Shown here: in pieces, positions 47,513 through 58,512 of the stretch
Position numbering within the stretch: the first letter of the stretch is position 1
How the letters are laid out: each line of letters begins with the position of its first letter
Assembly: GCF_029223525.1 (NCBI RefSeq)
Contig: NZ_JARHTQ010000007.1
Location: 269,910-333,909 of the forward strand
Reading direction: 5' to 3'
Length of the DNA: 64,000 nt
Source: Streptantibioticus ferralitis
Lineage (GTDB): Bacteria > Actinomycetota > Actinomycetes > Streptomycetales > Streptomycetaceae
Translations under genes and position numbers: made by a program
The notes under the pieces: generated by a model
Told to the model about the DNA's origin: nothing
The model's input: the letters and a program-made list of their open reading frames with translations, nothing else
Database searches by the model: none

Positions 47513-49198
47513 ATGGCCCCCTACGACAGCGACCTCACGGAGTTGTTCACCGACGCGTTCTTCGCCCGAGCACACCGAGCTGACACGCCGTCGCCGGCCT
47601 CGCCCTACCTGGGGCTGCGGCACCTCCAGTCCCGACTCGGCGCTCAACGGCCACTTCTCGCGGACCACGCCCGGCTTCGGGCCGTGCTGGAACTGAGCGC
47701 CGTGACGGACCCGCGCCTGTTCTTCGCGATGTTCCTGCACCACTGCATGGCCGTCGGCGTCGCGCTCGACTTCGGCGCCCCGCCCGAGGACGTGGCCGAC
47801 CTGGCTTCCGGGCGGTGGATCGGCGCCGCCCTGATGAACGAAATCGGCCACGGCAACAGCAGCTCCGCCATCCGCACCCGGGCGGTCTTCGACCCGGCAG
47901 CCCGCGAGTTCGTCCTGCACACGCCGACCCCCGAGGCAACGAAGCGCCCGGTCAACGTCGGCCTGGACGGCTTCGCCAGACTGGCCGTGGTGAGCGCGCT
48001 CCTTCGGGCCGGCGGCGCCGATCGCGGGACCGCGCTGTTCCTCGTCCCCCTGCGCGACGAGGACGGACCGTGCGAGGGCGTCACGATCGAGCCGCTCGCG
48101 CCGACGCCGCTCCTCCCCATGGACTACGCGAAGGTCCGGTTCGACCAGGTCCGGGTGCCGTACCGCAGATGGCTCAGCGACGGTGCGTCCATCGCCGCCG
48201 ACGGATCCTTCCACGACCCCCTGGACGGGCCCGAGGCCCGTACGGGGCGCAGCGTGGGCATGAGCCGCTTCGCCTGGGGGGCGGTCACGGCCGGCCTGGC
48301 CGCAGTCGCGCGGGCGAGCGCGGCCCTCGCGCTCACCCACGCCCGGCACCGCCGGACCAACGACCGCCTCGCCGGCGACATCGCGGCCATCGCCCACCTC
48401 AACCAGCAGCGCCTCCTGTTCGGCGCCTCGGCCGACGCCCTGGCCACCACCGCGGTCGCACGCCGGGCGACCGCACGGAGCTGGCACATCCCTCCCGGCG
48501 GCGGCCTCGGCACCGGGCCTTCGGCCGCCGAGATGCGCACGCTGGCACTGAGCAAGGTCACCGTCGCCGTCCTCACGGACAGGGCCGTCTCCCGCTGCCG
48601 CACGGCATGCGGCGCACTCGGCTTCTTCTCGGAACACCAACTGATCGACTATCAGGCCCTGACCACGGCCTTCCAGTCCGCCGGCGGCGACAACCGGCTC
48701 ATTCTGCTCGACGCCGCGTGGGCGATGGTCACCGCCGCGGACTACCTGCCACCGGACGAAGAGTCCGCACCGAGCGGCTGGCCACGCCTCTTCCGCGCCA
48801 GGGAACGCCTTCTGCACGCCGAGCTCGCCTCGGCCCTGCGCACGGACGACCAGGGCGGGGCCGTCCGCTTCGAGTCCTGGAACGCCCGGACCGAACTGGC
48901 CCAACGCCTCGCCGAAGCCCATGCCACGCGCACCACGGCCGAGGCCCTGCGCGACGTTTGGTGCGCCGCGGAGGTCCCCGAAGCCGCCAGACCCGTGCTG
49001 CACGACCTTTACCGGCTCCACTGCCTGGAGCAGACGGCACCCCACGCCGGCTGGTACCTTGCACACGGAATGCTCGTGCCGCAGCAGGTCCTCGCGCTGC
49101 CCGAGCGGATCAACAAGATCTGCCGCCGCCTCGTCCCCCACGTCGAAGCCCTTACCGAGCTGCTGGAGATACCGGCCGAGCTCCTCCGCGTTCCATGA
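47513..49198 (+). CDS. Acyl-CoA oxidase/dehydrogenase-like flavoprotein
   Basis: 561 aa from ATG 47513, with AAGGAG upstream and 55 bp after the PKS stop. It has the acyl-CoA oxidase fold: AALMNEIGHGNSSSAIRTRA, GTALFLVPLRDEDGP and LPMDYAKVRFDQVRVPYRR (middle beta domain), then the helical domain with CRTACGALGFFSEHQLIDYQ (FAD/dimer contact). The C-terminal extension of about 150 residues matches oxidases rather than dehydrogenases. It probably desaturates an acyl-CoA or acyl-ACP linked to the adjacent PKS, either making the starter or tailoring the product. Confidence 0.85.
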   Translation: MAPYDSDLTELFTDAFFARAHRADTPSPASPYLGLRHLQSRLGAQRPLLADHARLRAVLELSAVTDPRLFFAMFLHHCMAVGVALDFGAPPEDVADLASGRWIGAALMNEIGHGNSSSAIRTRAVFDPAAREFVLHTPTPEATKRPVNVGLDGFARLAVVSALLRAGGADRGTALFLVPLRDEDGPCEGVTIEPLAPTPLLPMDYAKVRFDQVRVPYRRWLSDGASIAADGSFHDPLDGPEARTGRSVGMSRFAWGAVTAGLAAVARASAALALTHARHRRTNDRLAGDIAAIAHLNQQRLLFGASADALATTAVARRATARSWHIPPGGGLGTGPSAAEMRTLALSKVTVAVLTDRAVSRCRTACGALGFFSEHQLIDYQALTTAFQSAGGDNRLILLDAAWAMVTAADYLPPDEESAPSGWPRLFRARERLLHAELASALRTDDQGGAVRFESWNARTELAQRLAEAHATRTTAEALRDVWCAAEVPEAARPVLHDLYRLHCLEQTAPHAGWYLAHGMLVPQQVLALPERINKICRRLVPHVEALTELLEIPAELLRVP

Positions 49199-49452
49199 AG
49201 AGGGCAGGAGGGGCCTTCACTTGGACCCTGACGAGTGCCTGGTCACCGGCAGGTTTTCCCGCCGCTTCCGGCAGCACGCGAACGGCCATCGGCGACGAGT
49301 CGCCGGAGCAGCCGGCCGGCGTCGAGGATGGGGATCCAACCTGGAAGGGCAACCCTCGCCCCCCCCGGGCGGACCAGGACTGTGCTCCTTGGTCCTCGGC
49401 TACCCACCTCAGGGTCTCGTCAGATCGATAGAGCGATGAAGAAGGGCGACGC

Positions 49453-50262
49453 ATGACGCACGATAGATCGATCGATTACGGACACGAGTCGTCGGCCTCG
49501 TTCGCCGCACTCACTGATTCATTCAGGCCGGTGGCGCTAGCCATCGTGGACCGGCTGCCTGCTCTTACTCCGCATGCCCAGGTCGTGGATCTCGCTTGCG
49601 GCCCTGGGGAGCCCAGCCTGTCTGTGGTCGAGCGTTACCCGGAGGTGGAACTGCTCGGCGTCGACACCTCGGAGGACATGCTCGCGATCGCCCGTGCCCG
49701 AGCCGCCGGCAGGGCGAACGTCCGGTTCGCCAACATGGACATGGAGGAGCTGGACCTGCCGCCGGACAGCGTTGACGCCGTCGTGTCCCGATTCGGCTTT
49801 CTTGCTCTCGAGGACATCCCGCGTAGCGCCGCCGAGTTCGCCCGAATCGCACGACCTGGCTGCGCCTACAGCATCGCCATATGGGACCGGCTTGAGTTGA
49901 ACACGGTGGCGTCCGCGTCCATCGAGTCGCTCCGTGGACTGGTCGACGACGCGCTGCTGCCTCCTCTCGACAAGCTCGACGCCAGGGCGGCAGAAGCGCT
50001 CCCCAAAACAGCCCTCACCCAGGTCGGCGTGACAGAACTGCGGACCGAACTGTTCAGCTGGTCAACCCCGGTCGACGGACTTGAACCGTTGTGGTCGATG
50101 CTCACCGGACCGGGCATTTGGCAGTCTGCTGTCTCATCGCTGGACGCCGGGACGGTCGCCGAACTGCGCCGCCGCTACTCGGCCCGACTCAAGGCCTACG
50201 CCGCAACGGACGGCACATACCTGATCCCGTCGACCTGCCGGCTGCTGTGGGGTCGCACATGA
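49453..50262 (+). CDS. UbiE-like class I SAM methyltransferase
   Basis: 269 aa. The SAM motif is VVDLACGPGEPSLSVVERYP, with LLGVDTSEDMLAIARARA and LPPDSVDAVVSRFGFLALED. It is complete and lies 254 bp after the acyl-CoA oxidase gene, so it may or may not belong to that locus. Substrate unknown. Confidence 0.87.
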   Translation: MTHDRSIDYGHESSASFAALTDSFRPVALAIVDRLPALTPHAQVVDLACGPGEPSLSVVERYPEVELLGVDTSEDMLAIARARAAGRANVRFANMDMEELDLPPDSVDAVVSRFGFLALEDIPRSAAEFARIARPGCAYSIAIWDRLELNTVASASIESLRGLVDDALLPPLDKLDARAAEALPKTALTQVGVTELRTELFSWSTPVDGLEPLWSMLTGPGIWQSAVSSLDAGTVAELRRRYSARLKAYAATDGTYLIPSTCRLLWGRT

Positions 50263-50404
50263 ATGTGCTGGGATCAGGCGCGGTTTGCCGGTCTGGTGCC
50301 CGCCATCCCAGCCCTCGGGCACCACGTCGGCGTACACGCGAACGTGGCTCCGACAGGATTTCGTGACCGGAGGTCACCTCGGAGGGGTGAGCGGTCCGAT
50401 AGCG

Positions 50405-50760
50405 GCGGGAGTAGATGTGCGATCAGCACGACCCGTTGACGCAGGAGCCGGATGCCTGCGTGACCGGCCGTGATCCGTTGTGGGAGTTTCACGACCGTGA
50501 TGCGGCCCTCGTTGACGCCGGAGCTCAACGAGGTGCTGATCCCTTGGATGGCCGATGCCCGCTGTTCACGGGGCGGTCTCACCAGGTCGGCCAGGGCCGG
50601 GAGTTGGCATGTGGCGAGCTGGTCGAGCCAGTGTGGCGGTAGCCCTTGCCGGTCAGCTCCTGATGCAGCAGCTTGGCTTTGTGCTCGCCTTCGTCCCAGC
50701 GTTTCTGCAGGTAGTCCAGGTATAGGTCGATGCTGGACGGCCTGCGCGGACGACAACGGC
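50405..50760 (-). pseudogene. ISL3-family transposase remnant
   Basis: The minus strand carries SIDLYLDYLQKRWDEGEHKA in one frame and TCQLPALADLVRPPREQRAS, IQGISTSLSSGVNEGRITVV and LLRQRVVLIAHL in another. These are successive C-terminal parts of ISL3 transposases separated by a deletion and frameshift near 50640. No terminal repeats are evident. Confidence 0.7.
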
Positions 50761-50866
50761 GGACGCGCTCTTCCCCCGTGGCATCGGAACCGCAGAGAAT
50801 GCGGTGCGCGGCAACGTAGTTCCACGCCATGTCGTGGCATACAGCCGATACGAATGAGGAGTTGCT

Positions 50867-51640
50867 GTGGACGGGAACCGATTCGCTGACAAGGTCGTCA
50901 TCGTCACCGGCGGCGGATCCGGGATCGGCGCCGCCACCGCGTATCGCTTCGGGCGCGAAGGTGCGACGGTGATCGCCGTCGGGCGGACCGAGGACACACT
51001 GAAGAAAGCCGCCGCTGGCGCACCCACCGGTTCGACCATCGTCACGCGAGTCGCGGACGTCTCCGACGAGTCCTCGATCACCGCACTGATTGCGGGCGTG
51101 GCCGAGGAATACGGTCGGCTGGACGTGCTGGTCAACAACGCGGGCATCGGTGTGCCCGGAACCGTCGAGCACACCGACACTGCCACTTGGCGACACGTCT
51201 TAGCAGTCGATGTCGACGGTGTCTTCTTCGCCTCGAGGGCCGCGCTTCCCCATCTGCGTCGCGTCGGTGGCTGCATCGTCAACGTCGGCTCGGTGTCCGG
51301 GCTCGGTGCGGACTGGGGCCTGGCCGCCTACAACGCCGCCAAGGGGGCAGTGGTCAACCTGACCAACGCCATGGCACTCGACCACGGCCATGAGGGCGTG
51401 CGTGTCAATGCCGTGCACCCGAGTCTCACGCTCACCCCGGCGGTCGCGCCCTTTGTCGAGAACGAGGACTTCATCGCCGCATTCCGTCAGCGGATCCCGA
51501 TGCAGCGCCCCGCCGAACCGGCCGAAGTCGCCGATGTCATAGCCTTTCTGGCCAGCTCCGACGCCCGTTTCGTCAACGGCGCCCACATTCCGGTCGATGG
51601 CGGGCTCGGTGCTTCCAACGGTCAACCGCACATGTTCTGA
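50867..51640 (+). CDS. Short-chain dehydrogenase/reductase
   Basis: 257 aa from GTG 50867 (GAGGAG upstream). The classical SDR signature is complete: VIVTGGGSGIGAAT, NNAGIGVPG, the catalytic Ser in NVGSVSGLGADW and YNAAKGAV (YxxxK), and PVDGGLGASNG. A TTA codon at 51200-51202 (residue 112) suggests bldA dependence. It stands alone between an ISL3 scar and a gene-poor stretch; substrate unknown. Confidence 0.9.
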   Translation: MDGNRFADKVVIVTGGGSGIGAATAYRFGREGATVIAVGRTEDTLKKAAAGAPTGSTIVTRVADVSDESSITALIAGVAEEYGRLDVLVNNAGIGVPGTVEHTDTATWRHVLAVDVDGVFFASRAALPHLRRVGGCIVNVGSVSGLGADWGLAAYNAAKGAVVNLTNAMALDHGHEGVRVNAVHPSLTLTPAVAPFVENEDFIAAFRQRIPMQRPAEPAEVADVIAFLASSDARFVNGAHIPVDGGLGASNGQPHMF

Positions 51641-52014
51641 TCTGTGCCGCGTGAAATCCTCGGTTCGCCGGGTTCGCGAAGCGGCCGCATAGCGGGATTG
51701 CGGGGCTGCACCAGGCCGGGCGGTTGGACTGTCGCGTGGCCGGTTCTGCGTTGGTGGTGGGCGGCGGCTCAGGGGCCGCGACGACCGTGGGCCGGCGAAG
51801 CTCGGCCGAGTAGCCGTCAGTCTGCCCACGGCGACACCCCGCTCCTGACGATGTTGGAACAAAAAACGGATGTTGTTTCGGTTTGGTAATCCATGGAGAG
51901 TGTGCGGGCATTTTGGGTGTTTTGCCGGGACTATTCCCTGTGTCGGCGATCGCCGACATTCACATCGCGATCGGCGAGCCTCTCGCCGCATCCCACAGCG
52001 AAGGGAACCCTGGC
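51641..52014. other. Intergenic stretch upstream of the His-rich peptide gene
   Basis: About 370 bp without a recognisable gene. An AT-rich patch (GAACAAAAAACGGATGTTG, near 51858-51876) may hold the promoter of the secreted peptide gene. Confidence 0.4.
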
Positions 52015-52278
52015 ATGTCCTACAGAAAGCGCATCGTCGCAGCCGCCCTCATGGCCGGCGTCGTCGTCGGAGCGGGCGCACTTCCCGCCTCCGCCGCTGA
52101 GCTCGGCCACGAACACGGCTGCCACTACCGCCACGGCCACTGCGACGACGGTTGGCATCACGACCGCGGCTGGGGGCACGACCGCGACGGTTGGCGTCAC
52201 GACCGCGGCTGGGGCCACGACCGCGACGGTTGGCGTCACGACCGCGGCTGGCGGCACGACCACGACGGCTGGCGATAG
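52015..52278 (+). CDS. Secreted His/Trp/Asp/Gly-rich repeat peptide
   Basis: 87 aa. A signal peptide is clear: basic MSYRKR, then VAAALMAGVVVGAGA and a cleavage site after ASA-A (near residue 28). The mature about 59 residues contain 13 His, 2 Cys (CHYRHGHC) and three tandem 13-residue units of the form HDRGWGHDRDGWR, encoded by three 39-bp repeats (52159-52275). High His content with paired Cys suggests metal binding; this is inference and no family is recognised. A 15-bp hairpin follows 103 bp downstream. Confidence 0.75.
   Translation: MSYRKRIVAAALMAGVVVGAGALPASAAELGHEHGCHYRHGHCDDGWHHDRGWGHDRDGWRHDRGWGHDRDGWRHDRGWRHDHDGWR
52159..52275 (+). repeat. Three 39-bp tandem repeats in the secreted peptide gene
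   Basis: Units at 52159-52197, 52198-52236 and 52237-52275 are almost identical (CACGACCGCGGCTGG... start); the third carries a few substitutions. They encode the 13-residue peptide repeat. Confidence 0.8.
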
Positions 52279-52380
52279 AGCCATCGTGACCTCGGTACTG
52301 CGCGTCAGGTCGATCTGAGGCGGCTGACGAGGTCGTAATGAACAGCGGCGACCGGCGCAGCGGTTGTCGACGACCATGGC

Positions 52381-52415
52381 CGATGGCTCTGGCGGTACGT
52401 CCGCCAGAGCCATCG
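52381..52415. terminator. Perfect 15-bp hairpin downstream of the His-rich peptide gene
   Basis: Arms CGATGGCTCTGGCGG (52381-52395) and CCGCCAGAGCCATCG (52401-52415) with a 5-nt loop TACGT form a very stable stem. There is no T-tract, as is usual for actinomycete terminators. Confidence 0.75.
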
Positions 52416-52995
52416 CAGCTCAGGGGCAATGTCGCTACTCCGCACCGTCCATCTCATGCGCGACGCTCTGGCGCCCGTGGACGTGGCTCTGGCGGAGGGC
52501 CCGTGCCTCCCGCCTCCACCTCAAGCAGGAACAGGCGGCACTCCTTGGACAGTTCAGCCCCAAGCCGCCGCCGGCCACCACTTGGGCCGTGTTCTACGCG
52601 GTGAGTTGGGCGTTGGCCCGGTCATGGGGAAGAACGAGTGGGGTTGGATCTCCCGGACGGGTCATGGAGATCGCACGGCAGTTGCTGCCGCCGTCGTGGG
52701 TGCGTTCGCGAGGTGGCGGGACGCGGAACATGCTTCCCAATGATGGAGGCGTTGATTGCGTGCATCGGCCAGACCACCTCTTCGCCCGAGGCAGTCGGGG
52801 GCGACGTCGGGCGCGGCTCGAGATCGTGGGCCCGCGGTGCCGCCCGGAGGCCGGCCAACCCGTGGGCACACTCCCCGGCTCGCCGCTGGCTCGGCCATGA
52901 CCCTCTCGACGTCGCGGTGGAGGCGGGCGACGTCGAAATCCCTTCGGACCGAGGACGTCCAGGCCGGCCGGCGTGGGCCGACCTGGACGTCATGA
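52416..52995. other. Gene-poor stretch before katG's 3' end
   Basis: About 580 bp. Frames on both strands are open but show no domain that I recognise. A 12-base piece of the hairpin stem (TGGCTCTGGCGG) recurs near 52484. It may hold decayed coding DNA. Confidence 0.4.
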
Positions 52996-55251
<2,256 letters not shown>

Positions 55252-55260
55252 TCACGCTGC

Positions 55261-55690
55261 TCAGGAACTGCGGGCGGTGGAACACTCGGGGCACAGACCC
55301 CAGTTGATGACCTTGGCCTCCTTGGTCGCGAAGCCGTAGTCGTTGGACGCGGTCAGGCAGGGGCCTCGTTGACTGCACAGTTGACGTCAGCGACGACACC
55401 GCACGACTGGCACGCGATGTGGTGGTTGTCATCGACGCGGCCCTGGAACCGGGCTGGGCTGCCGACCGGTTCGATGCGGCGTACGAGTCCTGTCGCGGTG
55501 AGCGCGGGGAGGGCACGACTCGAAGAGAGGTATGGCCACCGCGTTGGCGCACCCCGGAGGCGATCTCCTCGACGCCGAGGCAGTGACCGTCCCGGACGGT
55601 CTCGAGCAGCACGCCGCGGGCGGCCTTCACCCCCAAGCCGGCACCGCGCAGCTCCTCGGCGGTGGTCCCGTCACGTCTCTGTCTCCTGCC
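55261..55690 (-). pseudogene. Frameshifted furA-type (FurS) regulator upstream of katG
   Basis: Minus-strand similarity to a Fur/FurA protein continues through changing frames: TTAEELRGAGLGVKAARGVL and GVEEIASGVRQRGGHTSL in one frame; ALPALTATGLVRRIEPVGSP, DDNHHIACQSCGVVADV in a second; CLTASNDYGFATKEAKV and NWGLCPEC in a third. A shift lies near 55510-55530 and a one-base-type shift near 55355-55362, where the second frame meets TGA. No start codon fits the N-terminal frame. The zinc CxxC pairs survive but in different frames. It is 33 bp upstream of katG and would once have been its repressor. Confidence 0.82.
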
Positions 55691-55845
55691 GTACTTGAGT
55701 CTTCCCGTCCCTTGGCTATCGCCGGAACTGATCCTACGATGGACAGAATCCAAGTCAAGAAGCACGCCAAACCCATATCCAATCGGAGCCCGTAGTCCAC
55801 AGGTAAACTTCGGACATCCCACCGAACCTGAATAGGTGAACCGAT

Positions 55846-56256
55846 ATGAGTGACCTGCTGGAGCGACTGCGAGGGCGTGGCTGGCGGATGACCTCCCAGC
55901 GGCGTGTCGTTGCGGAGGTCCTCAATGGCGACCACGTGCATCTCACGGCCGACGAGGTGCACGCCCGCGCGGCACGGCGGCTGCCCGAGATCTCCCGGGC
56001 GACCGTCTACAACACCCTGGGCGAGTTGGTCTCCCTCGGTGAGGTCATAGAGGTCTCCACGGACGGCCGCGCGAAGCGCTACGACCCCAACGCACACCAC
56101 CCACACCAGCACCTGGTGTGCTCCAACTGCGGCACCATCCGCGATGTCCACCCGAGAGGCAATCCGCTGGCCGACCTCCCGGCGGAGGAGCGGTTCGGCT
56201 TCACCGTGTCCGAGGCCGAGGTCACCTACCGCGGACTGTGCCCATCCTGCGCCTAG
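55846..56256 (+). CDS. Fur-family regulator (CatR/PerR-like)
   Basis: 136 aa. The winged-helix region reads GWRMTSQRRVVAEVL and ISRATVYNTLGELVSLGE. Metal sites are HHPHQHLVCSNCG and a second CxxC at the C-terminus (LCPSCA), typical of structural zinc in peroxide-sensing Fur proteins. It is intact and divergent from the broken furA. It may have taken over peroxide control of katG, or it may regulate another catalase; that is inference. Confidence 0.9.
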   Translation: MSDLLERLRGRGWRMTSQRRVVAEVLNGDHVHLTADEVHARAARRLPEISRATVYNTLGELVSLGEVIEVSTDGRAKRYDPNAHHPHQHLVCSNCGTIRDVHPRGNPLADLPAEERFGFTVSEAEVTYRGLCPSCA

Positions 56257-56573
56257 GCAGCTGATGCGTATCGGCGACCTTGAAAGTGCGTCGCGGTCGC
56301 CGATGGCGCGGTAGGCCTGCCTACGTGTCGACGGCGGCACCACCATGACGCCGTGAACCCCGAGTCCGGGTACCCGGACCCGACGCTGCCGATCGGCGAT
56401 CGCGATCGGCTCAGCCAGCAGGGCCCTGAGGTGACAACGGTTCGGCCTCCCGCCGCCGGGGGCGCCGCCCGGTCAGCGCGCCGCGACTCCGCGCCAGCCG
56501 GGTCGGTGATCCCGGCCATCCGCCCGGCTGTCACGGCGTCTGGATATTGCCGAAGTCGGCCGCGCGACTGACG
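56257..56573. other. Intergenic region
   Basis: About 315 bp between the Fur gene and the next CDS. No recognisable gene or repeat. Confidence 0.4.
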
Positions 56574-57518
56574 ATGGCCGTTGTGCCTGAGTTGGAACGG
56601 ACGGAGACCAAGCCAGTGAGCCCCACCGACTTCGAACCGATAGCCGCCATACCGCCGATGTTCGCCGGACTCTGCGACGACGCGGCGCTGTTTCCGCCCG
56701 GCAACGCCGCGGCCGCGGATGCACTGCCGGCCCACACCCGCTACCGCGGCGCCTGGTTCGCGCCGTTGGTCGGCCCGTTCCTGGTCGGCGCCAACCACCT
56801 CGCCGTCGTCGCCGACGCACTTGAGCACGCTTCGGCCTCTCCGGACGCGGTGCTTGTCGTGCGCGGCGGACCGCCGGAGCTGGCCCCGTCCCTGGACGCC
56901 GCCCGTAGATGCGGGCTGCGTCTGGTCGGGGTGGAGCTGGGCTCCGCCCCCACCGGATCGCCGGCCGAGGCGGCTCGGGCCGCCGCTACCGCGCTTGCCC
57001 GGCTCCCTTTGGGCGACATGGGCGGGGTGGTAGAGGTGCGGCGGAGCAGCGACGCGGAGATGCAGGCAGCCCTCGACGCGCTCGCCGGTACGGGCTGCCG
57101 GGCCAAGCTGCGGACCGGCGGCACGGTCGCCGATGCGTTCCCTTCCGCAGCCGAAGTGGCTACCTTCATCGGTGGATGCGTGGCCCGCGGGTTGCCGTTC
57201 AAGTGCACGGCCGGGCTGCACCAAGCCGTGCGCCACACCGATCCGGTCACCGGCTTCGAGCACCATGGCTTCCTGAACATCCTCGCCGCCACCGCCTCGG
57301 TCCTCTCCGGTGCCGGCCCGACGGAGGTGACCGCCGTGCTGGAGCAGCGGGACGGCGCCGAACTGGCCGCGAACACCAGCCGAATGACGCCCCGTCAGGC
57401 ATCTCTTGCCCGTGCCTCCTTCACCGCATACGGCACCTGCAGCATCACCGAGCCGTTGGAGGAACTCGCACGCCTCGGCTTGGTATCCCTTCCCACAGAC
57501 CCACTGGACCGCGCATGA
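56574..57518 (+). CDS. Conserved hypothetical protein
   Basis: 314 aa from ATG 56574. I cannot assign a domain. Visible features are a Pro/Ala-rich start (PPMFAGLCDDAALFPPGN), an alternating hydrophobic alpha/beta pattern suggestive of a barrel (AVLVVRGGPPEL, LRLVGVELGSAP), and a conserved-looking segment RGLPFKCTAGLHQAVRHTDP then HHGFLNILAA. Similar proteins are known in Streptomyces without function. It stands between a Fur gene and a tautomerase gene. Confidence 0.7.
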   Translation: MAVVPELERTETKPVSPTDFEPIAAIPPMFAGLCDDAALFPPGNAAAADALPAHTRYRGAWFAPLVGPFLVGANHLAVVADALEHASASPDAVLVVRGGPPELAPSLDAARRCGLRLVGVELGSAPTGSPAEAARAAATALARLPLGDMGGVVEVRRSSDAEMQAALDALAGTGCRAKLRTGGTVADAFPSAAEVATFIGGCVARGLPFKCTAGLHQAVRHTDPVTGFEHHGFLNILAATASVLSGAGPTEVTAVLEQRDGAELAANTSRMTPRQASLARASFTAYGTCSITEPLEELARLGLVSLPTDPLDRA

Positions 57519-57710
57519 CTCGCCGACCGATGGCGGCCGCCGCGAGCCGCCGCCGAGGTTCAGGCCGTGCACGGATGGGCCCGTATCCCGACAGGTCGCC
57601 CAGCCAGTCCGCACCCACATCCGGCATGTCCTGCGTCGGAGCGCTCACCGTCATACGCGTCGTGGTACGAGGGGACATACGCGTGGGCACCGGCACCGCC
57701 ACGAGTTGAC

Positions 57711-58169
57711 CTAGGCGGTTTCGTTCGGATCAGCTGAATGCGGGTCCGGGTAGGGCGTCGCAGACGACAAGGCGCACGCATCCGGCGAGACGGCGTACTG
57801 GGCCACACCCTCACCCAACGACCAGTCGATTGACTCGTTCTCCGTCAGCACGACGAACACATTGCGTGGCTCGGTTCCTGCGTATTCGTGGGCGAGCTGC
57901 GCGATCCGCCGGTACAGCGCTTGTTTCTGCTCCGGCGCGCGTCCGGAGCGCATGGTGATCGACACGTAGACGATGCCGTCGTCGCGGTGCACACCGAGGT
58001 AGTTGTCATAGCGCAGCGTGCCACTGATGCCATCGTGGCTCGCCAGGATCTGGAACCGGTCGTCGGGCGGGAAGCCAATCGTCTCGACCAGGGCGTCGTG
58101 CACTGCGCTACCGAGCGCCTCAAGCCGTTCGCGGTCGGCCCTCAGCGCGTCGATACGAACAAGCGGCAT
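57711..58169 (-). CDS. Tautomerase-family protein
   Basis: 152 aa from ATG 58169; a GAGGGG lies before it. Removal of Met exposes the catalytic Pro (MPLVRIDAL). Two 4-OT-like halves are seen: ALGSAVHDALVETIGFPPDD and IVYVSITMRSGRAPEQKQAL, with FVVLTENESIDWSLGEG near the end. It could isomerise or hydrate a keto-enol substrate. The upstream region carries a strong symmetric operator (58303-58322) but no regulator gene is adjacent. Confidence 0.85.
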   Translation of the reverse strand: MPLVRIDALRADRERLEALGSAVHDALVETIGFPPDDRFQILASHDGISGTLRYDNYLGVHRDDGIVYVSITMRSGRAPEQKQALYRRIAQLAHEYAGTEPRNVFVVLTENESIDWSLGEGVAQYAVSPDACALSSATPYPDPHSADPNETA

Positions 58170-58302
58170 CAGCGTGTCCCCTCTTCGGGATCTCTTGGAT
58201 TGGCGGCAGGTCTGGCCGTTAGAGCTGTGACGCAGGCAGCGCCTGCACAGGCTTGAGGCATCCACGCCTTCACCGCCGAGGCGTCGCTTGCCCAACCACG
58301 AG

Positions 58303-58322
58303 TGTACATACTAGTAGGTACA
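58303..58322. promoter_or_regulatory. Orphan TetR-type operator upstream of the tautomerase
   Basis: TGTACATACTAGTAGGTACA is a 20-bp inverted repeat in which 18 of 20 positions are symmetric around ACTAGT. This spacing and sequence type is typical of TetR-family operators. It lies 134 bp upstream of the tautomerase ATG; no TetR gene is in the neighbourhood. Confidence 0.65.
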
Positions 58323-58452
58323 GAGGTGTTACCCCAGGACTTGGCGACCCACGGCTGTCCACGACGTTCGGCCGGTCTCCAGCGCGGCCACGATCGAGTA
58401 CCGCCATCCCGGGACCATCTGGTGCTTGCCCTCACCCCGGCGAACGAGCGAC

Positions 58453-58483
58453 GCCGGACCGCGGGTGGATCCCGCGGTCCGGC
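58453..58483. terminator. Perfect 13-bp hairpin at the end of the left YVTN gene
   Basis: Arms GCCGGACCGCGGG (58453-58465) and CCCGCGGTCCGGC (58471-58483) around TGGAT lie 30 bp past the stop of the leftward propeller gene. A strong intrinsic terminator for that gene. Confidence 0.78.
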
Positions 58484-58512
58484 GGGTGTTGGGAGCAAGA
58501 CCCCACGAGGGA

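Noticed and set aside
52159..52275. Short regular repeats considered as a CRISPR array
   Set aside because: The repeats are contiguous with no spacers and are in frame in a coding sequence with a signal peptide.
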